Positions 45,528 through 55,593 of a stretch of DNA of 64,000 nucleotides are shown here, piece by piece. This stretch comes from Micromonospora orduensis (GTDB lineage: Bacteria; Actinomycetota; Actinomycetes; Mycobacteriales; Micromonosporaceae), in the NCBI RefSeq assembly GCF_006228125.1, contig NZ_VDFY01000188.1, positions 1-64,000 on the forward strand, read 5' to 3'. Below the pieces are notes generated by a model. That model ran no database searches. It was given only the letters and a program-made list of their open reading frames with translations, and was not told where the DNA came from. The position numbers and the translations under genes were made by a program. Within the stretch, counting starts at the first letter, position 1. Each line of letters opens with the position of its first letter.

Positions 45528-46190
45528 GTGATCTTCTCCCGAAAGCGGGCCGGTGCCGAGCGGCGCACCCGCGACGAGCGGACCACCGAGGTCCTCGACC
45601 AGGGTGCCGAGGCGTCCGCGCTGGTGCGCGGCCCGTACGACATCTCCGAGGTCGACGACGACGTGCAGCGGCTCGACCTGGGAAGCCTGCACATCCCGGC
45701 GATCGCCGAGGTGGAGGTACGGGTGCAGGCCGACCCGCAGGGCGTGGTTCAGCAGGTGGTGCTTGTGCACGGGGACAACGCGTTGCAGCTCGGCGTCTTC
45801 GCCGCCCCCCGGTCCGAGGGGATCTGGGACGAGGTGCGCGAGGAGATCCGCCAGTCGTTGCTGCGCGACGGTGCCGCCGCGCAGGAGGTCGAGGGCGAGT
45901 ACGGCCCCGAGCTGCACGCCCAGGTGCGTACCCCGGACGGTCCGACGAACCTGCGGTTCGTCGGCGTCGACGGGCCGCGCTGGATGGTCCGCGGTGTCTT
46001 CCAGGGCCCGGTGGCGACCGACCCGGCCGCCGCTGGTCCGCTGGCCGAGTGCCTGGAGGGCCTGGTGGTCGACCGGGGCCACGAGGCGAAGCCGGTCCGT
46101 GAGCCGCTGCCGCTGCGGCTGCCCCGGGAGATCGCCGACCAGGCCGGCGCCGAGGACGGCTCCGCCGCCGCCGAGCCGCGCGAGGTCTGA
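45528..46190 (+). CDS. DUF3710 domain-containing protein
   Basis: This 220-aa soluble protein begins with a basic IFSRKRAG and continues RGPYDISEVDDDVQRLDLGSLHIPA, the DUF3710 signature, then QQVVLVHGDNALQLGVFAAPRSEGIW. The GTG at 45528 follows GGAGGG. The family is actinobacterial and co-located with dut and the OB-fold gene. Function is unknown. Confidence 0.92.
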   Translation: MIFSRKRAGAERRTRDERTTEVLDQGAEASALVRGPYDISEVDDDVQRLDLGSLHIPAIAEVEVRVQADPQGVVQQVVLVHGDNALQLGVFAAPRSEGIWDEVREEIRQSLLRDGAAAQEVEGEYGPELHAQVRTPDGPTNLRFVGVDGPRWMVRGVFQGPVATDPAAAGPLAECLEGLVVDRGHEAKPVREPLPLRLPREIADQAGAEDGSAAAEPREV

Positions 46191-46307
46191 CCGACGCGCA
46201 CCGGCCCGCCGGAATCGGCCCCGTCGGCGTACGCTGGCGGCACGGTTCCGGCGTCGCCGGGGCCGGCCGAGGCCGGTGAGCGTGGAGAGGGTGACGCGGA
46301 GGTCATG

Positions 46308-46685
46308 ATGACCGACGAGGGCAGGGTGTCGCTGCGGCGGCTCCTGCAGCGGTTCACCGCCAGCGAGGCCGAGATCGACGCGCAGGAGCTGCGTCGGGAG
46401 AGCGCCGAGTGCGGCGGCATCCCGGCCCAGATGTGCTCCCGGGGCCAGGTGGTGTCGGTCGCCGGTCGGCTGCGCACCGTGGTCTACACCCCGCGGACCA
46501 ACCTGCCCACGCTGGAGGCCGACCTGTACGACGGCAGTGACGTCGTCACCCTGGTCTGGCTGGGCCGGCGGCACATCGCCGGGATCGAGCCGGGGCGGCA
46601 CCTGACCGCCCGCGGCCGGATGGCGGTGCGCGACGACCGCAAGGTCATCTACAACCCGTACTACGAGCTGGACGCGCCCAGGTGA
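46308..46685 (+). CDS. OB-fold nucleic acid-binding domain protein
   Basis: This 125-aa protein has an OB-fold: CSRGQVVSVAGRLRTVVYTPRTNLPTLEADLYDG and VVTLVWLGRRHIAGIEPGRHLTARGRM. It resembles the OB domains of RecG-type or replication proteins. The second of two adjacent ATGs (46308) has better spacing from GGAGG. The Rv2694c position in M. tuberculosis corresponds. Binding partner unknown. Confidence 0.88.
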   Translation: MTDEGRVSLRRLLQRFTASEAEIDAQELRRESAECGGIPAQMCSRGQVVSVAGRLRTVVYTPRTNLPTLEADLYDGSDVVTLVWLGRRHIAGIEPGRHLTARGRMAVRDDRKVIYNPYYELDAPR

Positions 46686-46710
46686 CGGCACTGCGGACGG
46701 AGGGCCGGCG

Positions 46711-47394
46711 ATGACCACGGGACAGGACCGGGCGGCGCAGCCGGACACCGGCTCCGAGGACGACGAGCGCCTGCCGACGATCGCCGAGCAGATGGCCGAC
46801 CAGCTCGGCGGCTGGCGGGGGCTGGTGGAGTCCAGCATCCCGGTGGTGGTCTTCGTCCTGGCCAACGTCATCGGCGAGCTGCGGCCCGCCGTGATCGCCT
46901 CGGTGGCTGTCGCGGTGCTGATCGCCGGGCTCCGGCTGGCGCAGCGCCGGCCGATCCGGCACGCGGTCAACGGGCTGTTCGGCGTCGGTGTCGGCGCGGC
47001 CATCGCCTGGCGTACGGGCGACGAACGGGATTTCTACCTGCCGGGCATCCTCTACGGCATCGGCTACGGCGTGGCCCTGCTGATCTCCGCGGCCATCCGG
47101 CAGCCGCTGGTCGGCTGGATCTGGTCGGTGCTTGTCGCCAAGGGCCGCTCGGAGTGGCGGGCCGACCCGAAGCTGGTGCGCACCTTCACCCAGCTGACGG
47201 TGCTCTGGGGCGTGGTCTGGCTGGCCAAGGTCGGCGTGCAGGCCGGCCTCTACCTGGCCCACCAGGACACCGCGCTGGGCGTGGCCCGGCTGGCCCTGGG
47301 CTACCCGCCGTACGCGCTGCTGCTGCTGATCACCGTCTGGACGGTGCGCCGGGTCACCCGGGAGCCGCAGCCCACCCCGCTGCCCGGCGCCTGA
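46711..47394 (+). CDS. DUF3159 membrane protein
   Basis: This 227-aa protein has an acidic N-terminal tail and five or six membrane helices. It includes the DUF3159 motif IAEQMADQLGGWRGLVESSIPVVVFVLANV near residue 25 and RSEWRADPKLVRTFTQLTVLWGVVW later. It lies just after the OB-fold gene and is convergent with trkA. Its role is unknown. Confidence 0.92.
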   Translation: MTTGQDRAAQPDTGSEDDERLPTIAEQMADQLGGWRGLVESSIPVVVFVLANVIGELRPAVIASVAVAVLIAGLRLAQRRPIRHAVNGLFGVGVGAAIAWRTGDERDFYLPGILYGIGYGVALLISAAIRQPLVGWIWSVLVAKGRSEWRADPKLVRTFTQLTVLWGVVWLAKVGVQAGLYLAHQDTALGVARLALGYPPYALLLLITVWTVRRVTREPQPTPLPGA

Positions 47395-47422
47395 GCGTTC
47401 CAGGCGACCCTCAGCCGCGCGT

Positions 47423-48112
47423 TCAGCGCGAGCCGCGGGTCCGTTCGACGCTGTCCGCGCCGAGGATCACCGCGCGGACGTCGTCCTCCACCTCGGCGGT
47501 GCAGACGAAGATCAGCTCGTCGCCGGCCTCGATCGGGTCGTCCGGGCTGGGCACCAGGACCCGCTTGCCGCGCAGGATCGCCACCAGCGCGGAGTCGCGC
47601 GGCAACGGGACCGCGTGGATGGGCTGACCGACGTAGGGCGCGGTCGGCGGCAGGGTGATCTCGACGAGGTTGGCCTCGCCCTGCCGGAAGGTCATGAGTC
47701 GGACCAGGTCGCCGACGGTGACCGCCTCCTCGACAAGCGCGGCCATCACCCGCGGCTTGCTCACCGCGACGTCGACGCCCCACTGCTCGGTGAAGAGCCA
47801 CTCGTTCTCGGCCCGGTTGACCCGGGCCACCACGCGCGGCACCGCGAACTCGGTCTTGGCCAACAGCGACAGCACCAGGTTGGTCTTGTCGTCGCCGGTG
47901 GCGGCGACCACCACGTCGCACCCGGCGACGTTCGCCTCCTCCAGGCTGGCCACCTCGCACGCGTCGGCGAGCACCCACTCGGCGGCCGGCACCCGGTCGG
48001 GGCGCAGCATCTTCGGCTGGCGCTCGATCAGCATCACCTGGTGGCCGTTGTCGATCAGCTCCTGGGCGATGGAGCGGCCCACGTTGCCCGCGCCCGCGAT
48101 GGCGACCCGCAT
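47423..48112 (-). CDS. trkA: TrkA/Ktr potassium uptake regulatory protein
   Basis: This 229-aa protein is a peripheral NAD(H)-binding gating subunit for potassium transport. It has an RCK N domain with the Rossmann motif VAIAGAGNVGRSIAQEL and DACEVASLEEANVAGCDVVVAATGDDKTN. A TrkA_C domain (about 145-225) with LVEITLPPTAPYVGQPI and DELIFVC follows. It lies two bases downstream of a second trkA paralogue, so the pair is an operon like ceoB-ceoC of M. tuberculosis. Confidence 0.94.
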   Translation of the reverse strand: MRVAIAGAGNVGRSIAQELIDNGHQVMLIERQPKMLRPDRVPAAEWVLADACEVASLEEANVAGCDVVVAATGDDKTNLVLSLLAKTEFAVPRVVARVNRAENEWLFTEQWGVDVAVSKPRVMAALVEEAVTVGDLVRLMTFRQGEANLVEITLPPTAPYVGQPIHAVPLPRDSALVAILRGKRVLVPSPDDPIEAGDELIFVCTAEVEDDVRAVILGADSVERTRGSR

Positions 48113-48115
48113 GGC

Positions 48116-48781
48116 TCAGTGCCCTCCTTCCGGCGGCGTCGCCGCCACCGACGTGACAGTCGCCACGATGTCGTCGCTGACCAGCATGAACACCTGGTCA
48201 CCCTCCTGCACGACGCTGGAGGCGGTGGGCAGCGTGCCGATACCGAAGCGGATCAGGTAGGCCACCCGCGCCCCGGACGCCTCCTCCAGCGCGCGCACCG
48301 ACCGGCCGATCCAGTCCTTGTGCACCGGAACCTCGACGATCGACACGGTGCTCGTGGGGTCGCGGAAGATCTCCACGTTGCCCTCCGGCACCAGGTGCCG
48401 CAGCATCCGGTCGGCGGTCCACCGCACTGTCGCCACGGTCGGGATGCCGAGGCGCTCGTACACCTGCGCCCGGCGCTGGTCGTAGATCCGGGCGGCCACC
48501 CGGGACACGCCGAACGTCTCGCGGGCCAGCCGCGCCGAGATGATGTTGGAGTTGTCGCCGCTGGAGACGGCCGCGAAGGCGTCCGCCCGCTCGATGCCGG
48601 CCTGCCGCAGCACCTCGCCGTCGAAGCCCGCCCCGGTCACCGTGATCCCGGCGAAGTCGGGGCCGAGCCGACGGAAGGCGTCGGCGTCCTGGTCGATCAC
48701 CGCCACCGAGTGCCCCCGGGACTCCAGGCTGTGGGCGAGGGTCGACCCGACCCGGCCACAACCCATGATCACGACGTGCAC
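48116..48781 (-). CDS. trkA: TrkA-family potassium uptake protein (second copy)
   Basis: This 221-aa RCK protein begins VHVVIMGCGRVGSTLAHSLESRGH at GTG 48781 after GGGAGGG. It has VIDQDADAFRRLG and AVSSGDNSNIISARLARETFG in the RCK N domain and an RCK C domain at the end (WIGRSVRALEEASGARVAYL, GDQVFMLVSDD). It is upstream of the other trkA gene and divergent from the APC permease. Confidence 0.94.
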   Translation of the reverse strand: MHVVIMGCGRVGSTLAHSLESRGHSVAVIDQDADAFRRLGPDFAGITVTGAGFDGEVLRQAGIERADAFAAVSSGDNSNIISARLARETFGVSRVAARIYDQRRAQVYERLGIPTVATVRWTADRMLRHLVPEGNVEIFRDPTSTVSIVEVPVHKDWIGRSVRALEEASGARVAYLIRFGIGTLPTASSVVQEGDQVFMLVSDDIVATVTSVAATPPEGGH

Positions 48782-48944
48782 GCTGTCCCTCCCAAAGGTG
48801 CTACCGCTCCCGCTGCCGGTGGCCTCTCGATGCGAGCCTGCCACGTCCCGGTGCGCGGCGGGGACCGACCGTACCCCGTGGCGCGCGGCGGTCACGATCG
48901 CCCACCCCCGCGCTCCCGCCGTCGTGGTCGTACCCTTGGCGTTC

Positions 48945-51050
48945 GTGGCCAGTCCCACCTCGCTGCTGAAGCGGCTGCTCCTCGGTCGACCGTTCCGGTC
49001 CGACCGGCTGCAGCACACCCTCCTGCCGAAGCGCATCGCGCTACCCGTGTTCGCCTCCGACGCGCTGTCCAGCGTCGCGTACGCGCCCGACGAGATCCTC
49101 CTGACCCTCTCCATCGCCGGCGCCTCCGCGTACGTCTTCTCGCCGTGGATCGCCCTCGCGGTGGTCGTGGTGATGCTCACGGTGGTGGCCAGCTACCGGC
49201 AGAACGTGCACGCCTACCCCTCCGGTGGGGGTGACTACGAGGTGGCCACGGTCAACCTGGGGCCGAAGTTCGGGGTCGGCGTGGCAAGCGCGCTGCTCGT
49301 CGACTACGTGCTCACGGTGGCGGTGTCGGTCTCCTCCGGGGTGGCCAACCTGGGCTCCGTGGTGCCGTTCGTGGCCACCCACAAGGTCCTCATCGCGGTG
49401 ATCGCGGTGGTCCTGCTGACCGCCGTCAACCTGCGCGGGCTCCGCGAGTCGGGCACCGCGTTCGCCATCCCCACCTACGGCTTCGTCATCGTGATGGGCG
49501 GGATGCTGTTCACCGGGCTGTTCCGGGTCTTCGTGCTCGGTGACGACCTCCGCGCGCCCAGTGCCGACCTGGTGATCCAGGCCGAGCACAGCGTGACCGG
49601 CTTCGCGCTGGTCTTCCTGCTGCTGCGGACGTTCAGCTCGGGCGCCGCCGCGCTCACCGGTGTCGAGGCGATCTCCAACGGGGTGCCGGCCTTCAAGGCG
49701 CCGAAGAGCCGCAACGCCGCCACCACGCTGCTGCTCCTGGGCGCGATCGCCGTGAGCCTGCTCGTCGGGATCATCTGGCTGGCCCGGCTGACCCGCCTGC
49801 AGTTCGTCGAGGACCCGGCCCTGCAGATCGTCTCCGGCCCCGACGGGTACGTGCAGAAGACGGTCACCACCCAGCTCGGCGAGACGGTCTTCGGCTCCGG
49901 CTCGATCCTGCTCTACGTGGTGGCCGGGATGACCGCGTTGATCCTCTTCCTGGCCGCGAACACCGCGTTCAACGGCTTCCCGGTGCTCGGCTCGATCCTC
50001 GCCCAGGACCGCTATCTCCCCCGCCAGTTCCACACCCGTGGCGACCGGCTGGCCTTCTCCAACGGCATCACCTTCCTCGCCCTCTTCGCGATCGTGCTGA
50101 TCGTCGGCTTCCAGGCCGAGGTGACCCGACTCATCCAGCTCTACATCGTCGGGGTCTTCGTCTCGTTCACCGTCTCCCAGGCTGGCATGATCCGGCACTG
50201 GAACCGGCGGCTGCGTACCGAGCGGGATCCCGAGGCGCGGCAGCGGATGCACCGCTCCCGGGCCATCAACACCTTCGGGACGGGTCTGACCGGAACGGTG
50301 CTGGTGATCGTCCTGGTCACCAAGTTCCTGCTCGGCGCCTGGATCGCGATCGCCGCGATGGCGGTGATCTACCTGTTGATGCTGGCCATCCGCCGGCACT
50401 ACGACCGGATCGCCGTCGAACTGACCCCACCAGACGAGGGCCGGGCCGTGCTGCCCGCCCGCAACCACGCGATCGTGCTGGTCAGCAAGCTGCACCAGCC
50501 GACCCTGCGGGCCATCGCGTACGCCCGGGCCACCCGGCCGGACACGTTGACCGCCGTGACGGTCAACGTGGACGAGGAGGACACCCGGGCTCTGCAGGCC
50601 GAGTGGGAGCGGCGGGAGATGGCCATCCCGCTCACCGTGATCGACTCGCCGTACCGGGAGATCACCCGGCCGATCCTGGACTTCGTCGCCTCCACCCGCC
50701 GCAAGTCGCCCCGCGACGTGGTGACGGTCTTCATCCCTGAGTACGTGGTCGGCCGCTGGTGGGAGAACCTGCTGCACAACCAGAGCGCGCTGCGTCTCAA
50801 GGGCCGCCTGCTCTTCGAACCGGGGGTGATGGTGGTAAGCGTGCCGTGGCAGCTCGCCTCGACGGCGAGCAAGAACCTGGACCGGTTGGACGCCACGCTG
50901 TCCCGGACCCCGGCGCGGGGCCCCCGGATGGGTCTGCGCGGCGCGCCGTCCCCGGACGTGCCGCCGGTGGTCTCCACGCCGACCGGCGACGGCGTCCCGG
51001 GTGCCGGTGACCCTGTCGACCAGGGTCAGGGCGGTGCCGGCCGTGACTGA
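48945..51050 (+). CDS. APC-family permease (KimA-like, probable potassium transporter)
   Basis: This 701-aa transporter has about twelve membrane helices in the first 480 residues. Its start (FASDALSSVAYAPDEILLTLSIAG) and PSGGGDYEVATVNLG segment match the amino-acid/polyamine/KimA transporters. A cytoplasmic C-terminal domain of about 220 residues follows, with AIVLVSKLHQPTLRAIAYAR and WWENLLHNQSALRLKGRLLF. The neighbouring TrkA genes make potassium import the best guess. No ydaO-type riboswitch is visible in the short leader. The methyltransferase gene overlaps its end by 8 bases. Confidence 0.88.
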   Translation: MASPTSLLKRLLLGRPFRSDRLQHTLLPKRIALPVFASDALSSVAYAPDEILLTLSIAGASAYVFSPWIALAVVVVMLTVVASYRQNVHAYPSGGGDYEVATVNLGPKFGVGVASALLVDYVLTVAVSVSSGVANLGSVVPFVATHKVLIAVIAVVLLTAVNLRGLRESGTAFAIPTYGFVIVMGGMLFTGLFRVFVLGDDLRAPSADLVIQAEHSVTGFALVFLLLRTFSSGAAALTGVEAISNGVPAFKAPKSRNAATTLLLLGAIAVSLLVGIIWLARLTRLQFVEDPALQIVSGPDGYVQKTVTTQLGETVFGSGSILLYVVAGMTALILFLAANTAFNGFPVLGSILAQDRYLPRQFHTRGDRLAFSNGITFLALFAIVLIVGFQAEVTRLIQLYIVGVFVSFTVSQAGMIRHWNRRLRTERDPEARQRMHRSRAINTFGTGLTGTVLVIVLVTKFLLGAWIAIAAMAVIYLLMLAIRRHYDRIAVELTPPDEGRAVLPARNHAIVLVSKLHQPTLRAIAYARATRPDTLTAVTVNVDEEDTRALQAEWERREMAIPLTVIDSPYREITRPILDFVASTRRKSPRDVVTVFIPEYVVGRWWENLLHNQSALRLKGRLLFEPGVMVVSVPWQLASTASKNLDRLDATLSRTPARGPRMGLRGAPSPDVPPVVSTPTGDGVPGAGDPVDQGQGGAGRD

Positions 51051-52317
51051 GCCGGACGTGGGCGGCGCCGCGACACCGCTGTCGCCGGAGCGCGGGCTGG
51101 CCGAGGCCGAACGCGTCGAACTGACAGTGGACGCCGTCGCGCCCGGCGGGCACTGCGTGGCCCGGGTGGACGGCCAGGTCGTCTTCGTCCGGCACGCGCT
51201 GCCCGGCGAGCGGGTGATCGCCGAGGTCACCGAGGTGCACAAGGGGTTCGTCCGGGCCGACGCGGTGACCGTGCTGGACGCCTCGCCGGACCGGGTGGAG
51301 CCGCCCTGCCCGTACGCGAAGCCGGGCGCCTGCGGTGGCTGCGACCTGCAGCACGTCGCCCCGGACGCCCAGCTGGCGTGGAAGGCCGCCGTGCTGCGCG
51401 AGCAGTTGACCCGCCTCGGCGGGTTGAGCGACGACGAGCTGGACGGGCTCGGCGTCCGGGTCGAGGCGCTGCCCGGCGGGCTGCTGGGCTGGCGCTCGCG
51501 GGTCCGCTACGCGGTGGACGCCGCGGACCGCGCCGGCCTGCTCAAGCACCGCTCGCACGAGGTGGTGCCGATCGACCGCTGCCGGATCGCCCACCCGGCC
51601 ATCCAGCAGCTCCCGGTGCTCACCCCGAGCGGGGCGAGCTGGCCGGCCGCCGACGCGGTGGAGACCGTCGCCAGCACCGGCGGGGACGTGACAGTCGCCC
51701 AGGTCCACGACGGGGTGTCCGCCCCGGTGCGCGGGCCGGCCGAGGTCCGCGAGGTGGCCGCCGGACGGGACTGGACGCTGCCCGCGTCCGCGTTCTGGCA
51801 GGTGCACCCGGCGGCGGCCGACACGCTGTCCACGGCCGTGCTGGAGCTGCTGGACCCGCGGCCGGGCGAGCGGGCCTGGGACCTGTACGGCGGGGCCGGG
51901 CTGTTCGCCGCCGGGCTGGCCACCCGGGTCGGCGCGACCGGCCGGGTGACCCTCGTGGAGGCCGCGCCGCTGGGCGTCGCCGCCGCCCGGCGGAACCTGG
52001 CCGACCTGCCCCACGTCGAGGTGGTGTCGGCCCGGGTGGAGACCGCGCTGGCCCGCCGACGGATCACCGGCCCGGTCGACGTGGTGGTGCTCGACCCACC
52101 CCGCTCCGGCGCCGGTGCCCCGGTCGTGCGCGCGCTCGTCGACGCCGGCCCGCGGGCTGTCGCGTACGTGGCGTGCGACCCGGCCGCCTTCGCCCGGGAC
52201 GTGCGCACGTTCGCCGGCCTGGGCTGGCGACTGGCCGCGCTGCGCGGGTTCGACCTGTTCCCGATGACGCAGCACGTCGAGTGTGTCGGGCTGCTGCTCC
52301 CGGCGGACGGGCGCTGA
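51043..52317 (+). CDS. TrmA/RlmD-type RNA uridine C5-methyltransferase
   Basis: This 424-aa enzyme methylates uridine C5 in tRNA or rRNA. It has a TRAM domain (about 20-80). The 4Fe-4S cysteines are CPYAKPGACGGC and a further DRC. It has the SAM motif WDLYGGAGLFAAGLA, VVLDPPRSGAG, and the catalytic Cys in VAYVACDPAAFARD. GTG 51043 is inside the upstream gene, so translation is coupled. The next gene, anmK, overlaps its stop (TGATG). RNA target is not predictable here. Confidence 0.92.
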   Translation: MTEPDVGGAATPLSPERGLAEAERVELTVDAVAPGGHCVARVDGQVVFVRHALPGERVIAEVTEVHKGFVRADAVTVLDASPDRVEPPCPYAKPGACGGCDLQHVAPDAQLAWKAAVLREQLTRLGGLSDDELDGLGVRVEALPGGLLGWRSRVRYAVDAADRAGLLKHRSHEVVPIDRCRIAHPAIQQLPVLTPSGASWPAADAVETVASTGGDVTVAQVHDGVSAPVRGPAEVREVAAGRDWTLPASAFWQVHPAAADTLSTAVLELLDPRPGERAWDLYGGAGLFAAGLATRVGATGRVTLVEAAPLGVAAARRNLADLPHVEVVSARVETALARRRITGPVDVVVLDPPRSGAGAPVVRALVDAGPRAVAYVACDPAAFARDVRTFAGLGWRLAALRGFDLFPMTQHVECVGLLLPADGR

Positions 52318-53477
52318 TGCGCGTCGTCGGCCTGATGTCGGGCACGTCGTACGACGGGGTGGACGTCGTCGCGGCGGAGTTCGACGTCGAGGGGGACACC
52401 CTGTGGCTGCGGCCGCTGGGACACCGCGGCCTGGACTACGACGAGGGGCTGCGCGCCGAGATCGCCGCGCTGCTGCCGCCGGCGGCCACCACCATCGAGG
52501 CGGTCTGCCGGCTCGACAACCGCCTCGGCGAGGTCTTCGCCGACGCGGCGGCCATCGGCCTGGAACTGGCCGGTGGGACTGTCGACGCGGTGGTCTCGCC
52601 CGGCCAGACGGTCTTCCACTGGGTCGCCGACGGCACGGCCCGGGGCACCCTGCAACTGGGCGCGGTGGCCCGGGTGGCCGCCCGGGTCGGCGTACCGGTG
52701 CTCAGTGACCTGCGCTCGGCGGACATCGCCGTCGGCGGGCAGGGCGCGCCGCTGGTGCCGGCCTTCGACGCGCTGCTGCTCGACGTCGCCGCCGGGCCGC
52801 GCGCGGCGCTGAACCTCGGCGGCATCGCGAACCTCACAGTGGTCGCGCCGGGGGCGCCGGTCCTCGGGTACGACGTGGGTCCGGCCAACGCCCTGCTGGA
52901 CGCGGCGGCCCGTCGCTTCCTCGACCAGCCGTGTGACCTCGACGGCGCGCGGGCGGCGGCCGGCCGGGTGCACCAGGGGCTGCTCGCCGCGTTGCTGGCC
53001 GAGCCGTACTATGCGGCGCCGCCGCCCAAGTCCACAGGCAAGGAGCTGTTCCACGCCGGCTACCTGGACCGGCACCTCGCCGCGCTCGGCGAGCCGGTGC
53101 CGGTGGACGACCTGCTCGCCACCCTCACCGAGCTGACCGCGCGGGTGGTCGTCGCCGAGTGCGACAGGCACGGTGTGGTCGAGGTCATCGCGGCCGGCGG
53201 CGGTGTGCGCAATCCCACCCTGCTGGGGCGGCTCGCCGCGCTGGGCGCCGACAGGTGGCGACTGCGCCGCACCGACGAGCTGGGCGTGCCCGCGCAGGCC
53301 AAGGAGGCGTACGCGTTCGCGCTGCTCGGCTGGCTGTCCTGGCACGGCCTGCCCGGATCGATCCCGTCGGTGACCGGCGCCTCCCGTGGGGCGGTGCTCG
53401 GCTCGTGGACTCCGGCCGGTCCGGCGTACCCGGGCACCCCGGCCAGCCCGCCGCGTCGGCTGCGGATCCGTCCCTGA
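52317..53477 (+). CDS. anmK: Anhydro-N-acetylmuramic acid kinase
   Basis: AnmK phosphorylates and opens 1,6-anhydro-MurNAc, recycling peptidoglycan fragments. The 386-aa protein has the nucleotide motif VGLMSGTSYDGVDVV at the start, SPGQTVFHW, LSDLRSADIAVGGQGAPLVPAFD, NLGGIANLTV and a C-terminal AAGGGVRNPTLLGRL. The start overlaps the methyltransferase stop by one base. Confidence 0.95.
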   Translation: MRVVGLMSGTSYDGVDVVAAEFDVEGDTLWLRPLGHRGLDYDEGLRAEIAALLPPAATTIEAVCRLDNRLGEVFADAAAIGLELAGGTVDAVVSPGQTVFHWVADGTARGTLQLGAVARVAARVGVPVLSDLRSADIAVGGQGAPLVPAFDALLLDVAAGPRAALNLGGIANLTVVAPGAPVLGYDVGPANALLDAAARRFLDQPCDLDGARAAAGRVHQGLLAALLAEPYYAAPPPKSTGKELFHAGYLDRHLAALGEPVPVDDLLATLTELTARVVVAECDRHGVVEVIAAGGGVRNPTLLGRLAALGADRWRLRRTDELGVPAQAKEAYAFALLGWLSWHGLPGSIPSVTGASRGAVLGSWTPAGPAYPGTPASPPRRLRIRP

Positions 53478-53558
53478 GCAGGCGCTCAGCCGTCGGACGT
53501 GGCCCGGGCGGCTCGGGTCGGGCTGCGGAGTACCGGGCGGCCGATAGACTCTCCGGTC

Positions 53559-55505
53559 ATGAGCGTTGAAGAGGACACGGTCAACCACGGCCGGTTGCTG
53601 GGGACGGTCCGCGGTCCGCAGGACGTCAAGCGGATGTCGGGCGAGGAATTGGACGTTCTCGCCGCGGAGATCCGGGACTTCCTGATCGCGAAGGTCTCCC
53701 GCACCGGCGGGCACGTCGGGCCCAACCTCGGTGTGGTCGAGCTGACGCTCGCCATGCACCGCGTCTTCGACTCCCCCCGCGACCGGCTCCTGTTCGACAC
53801 CGGCCACCAGGCGTACGTGCACAAGATCCTCACCGGGCGTCAGGCCGGCTTCGACAAGCTCCGCCAGCGCGGTGGCCTCTCCGGCTACCCCAGCCAGGCC
53901 GAGAGCGAGCACGACCTGATCGAGAACTCGCACGCCTCCACCGCGCTCTCCTATGCCGACGGCCTGGCCAAGGCGTACGCCCTGCGGGGCGAGGCGCGCA
54001 GCGTCGTGGCGGTGGTCGGCGACGGCGCGCTCACCGGCGGCATGTGCTGGGAGGCGCTCAACAACATCGCCACCGCCGGCAACTCGCTCGTCATCGTGGT
54101 CAACGACAACGGCCGGTCGTACTCGCCGACAATCGGCGGCCTGGCCGACCACCTCTCCTCGCTGCGCCTCAACCCGGGCTACGAGAAGGTCCTCGACACG
54201 GTCAAGGACGCCCTCGGCTCCACCCCGCTGGTCGGCAAGCCCATGTACGAGGTGCTGCACGCCGTCAAGAAGGGCATCAAGGACGCGGTCGCCCCGCAGG
54301 CCATGTTCGAGGACCTCGGCATCAAGTACGTCGGCCCGGTCGACGGGCACGACGTGGCGGCGGTCGAGGCGGCGCTGCGCGCGGCGAAGAACTTCGGCGG
54401 CCCGGTGATCGTGCACGCGGTCACCCGCAAGGGCTACGGCTACCGCCCGGCCGAGGAGGACGAGGCGGACTGCCTGCACGGCCCCGGCGGCGCCTTCGAC
54501 GTGGAGACCGGCGCGCTGCTGGCCGCCCCGGCGGTGAAGTGGACGCACGTCTTCGCCGACGAGCTGCTGGCCGTCGCCGACGAGCGGCCGGACGTGGTGG
54601 GGATCACCGCCGCCATGGCCGAGCCGACAGGCATCGCGAAGCTGGCCCGCAAGTACCCCGAGCGGGTGTACGACGTGGGCATCGCCGAGCAGCACGCCGC
54701 CACCTCGGCGGCCGGGCTGGCCCTGGGTGGCCTGCACCCGGTGGTCGCGGTCTACGCCACCTTCCTCAACCGCGCCTTCGACCAGGTCCTGCTGGACGTG
54801 GCGATGCACAAGCTGCCGGTGACCTTCGTGCTGGACCGGGCGGGCATCACCGGCCCGGACGGCCCCAGCCACTACGGCATCTGGGACATGTCGGTGTTCG
54901 GTGTGGTGCCCGGGCTGCGGATCGCCGCGCCCCGGGACGCCGCCACGCTGCGCGAGGAGCTGCGCGAGGCGCTGGCCGTCGACGACGGCCCCACCGTGGT
55001 GCGCTTCCCGACCGGCACCGTCGCCGCGGACCTGCCGGCGCTGCGCCGGGTCGGCCCGGTCGACGTGCTGGCCGAATCGGCGCGTACCGACGTGCTGCTG
55101 GTCGCCGTCGGCTCCTTCGGCCAACTCGGCATGGAGGTGGCCGCCCGGGTCGCCGAGCACGGCTACGGCGTCACAGTCGTCGACCCGCGCTGGGTGCGTC
55201 CGGTCCCGGCGGAGCTGGTCGACCTGGCCGCCCGTCACCGGCTCGTGGTGAGCGTCGAGGACGGCGTCCGCGTCGGCGGGGTGGGCGACGCGCTCGCCCA
55301 GGCGATGCGGGACGCCGACGTCCGGGTGCCGCTCAAGGACCTGGGCGTACCGGCCGACTGGCACCCGCACGGCACCCGCGCGCAGATCCTCGCCGACCTG
55401 GGCCTCACGGCGCAGGACGTGGCCCGCGACGTCACCGGCTGGATCTCCGGCCTGGACGCCACCCCGGACCGCCTCACCCCCAGCGACGCGGCCGCGCAGA
55501 ACTAG
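53559..55505 (+). CDS. dxs: 1-deoxy-D-xylulose-5-phosphate synthase
   Basis: Dxs condenses pyruvate and glyceraldehyde 3-phosphate with thiamine diphosphate, the first step of the MEP isoprenoid pathway. The 648-aa protein has [13 protein letters not shown], the ThDP motif [18 protein letters not shown] (GDG-x-NN), and [16 protein letters not shown] (written here [10 protein letters not shown]). The pyrimidine-binding [24 protein letters not shown], and a transketolase C domain complete it. The ATG at 53559 gives 26 extra residues before the conserved [11 protein letters not shown]. Terminator hairpin follows. Confidence 0.96.
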   Translation: MSVEEDTVNHGRLLGTVRGPQDVKRMSGEELDVLAAEIRDFLIAKVSRTGGHVGPNLGVVELTLAMHRVFDSPRDRLLFDTGHQAYVHKILTGRQAGFDKLRQRGGLSGYPSQAESEHDLIENSHASTALSYADGLAKAYALRGEARSVVAVVGDGALTGGMCWEALNNIATAGNSLVIVVNDNGRSYSPTIGGLADHLSSLRLNPGYEKVLDTVKDALGSTPLVGKPMYEVLHAVKKGIKDAVAPQAMFEDLGIKYVGPVDGHDVAAVEAALRAAKNFGGPVIVHAVTRKGYGYRPAEEDEADCLHGPGGAFDVETGALLAAPAVKWTHVFADELLAVADERPDVVGITAAMAEPTGIAKLARKYPERVYDVGIAEQHAATSAAGLALGGLHPVVAVYATFLNRAFDQVLLDVAMHKLPVTFVLDRAGITGPDGPSHYGIWDMSVFGVVPGLRIAAPRDAATLREELREALAVDDGPTVVRFPTGTVAADLPALRRVGPVDVLAESARTDVLLVAVGSFGQLGMEVAARVAEHGYGVTVVDPRWVRPVPAELVDLAARHRLVVSVEDGVRVGGVGDALAQAMRDADVRVPLKDLGVPADWHPHGTRAQILADLGLTAQDVARDVTGWISGLDATPDRLTPSDAAAQN

Positions 55506-55515
55506 CAGGCGCACA

Positions 55516-55551
55516 CGACGGCGGGCATCCCCTCGGGGGTGCCCGCCGTCG
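55516..55551 (+). terminator. dxs terminator hairpin
   Basis: A 16-bp stem with one wobble pair (55516-55531 with 55536-55551) surrounds a 4-base loop, 10 bases after the dxs stop. It faces the convergent lipoprotein-like gene. Confidence 0.8.
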
Positions 55552-55593
55552 CCGTGCCGCGCCGATATCCCGCCCCGGCGCGGCGGCGGGGGA

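Noticed and set aside
48782-48944. c-di-AMP (ydaO-type) riboswitch before the APC permease
   Set aside because: The divergent gap is 163 bases, GC-rich, and I see none of the conserved ydaO core segments.
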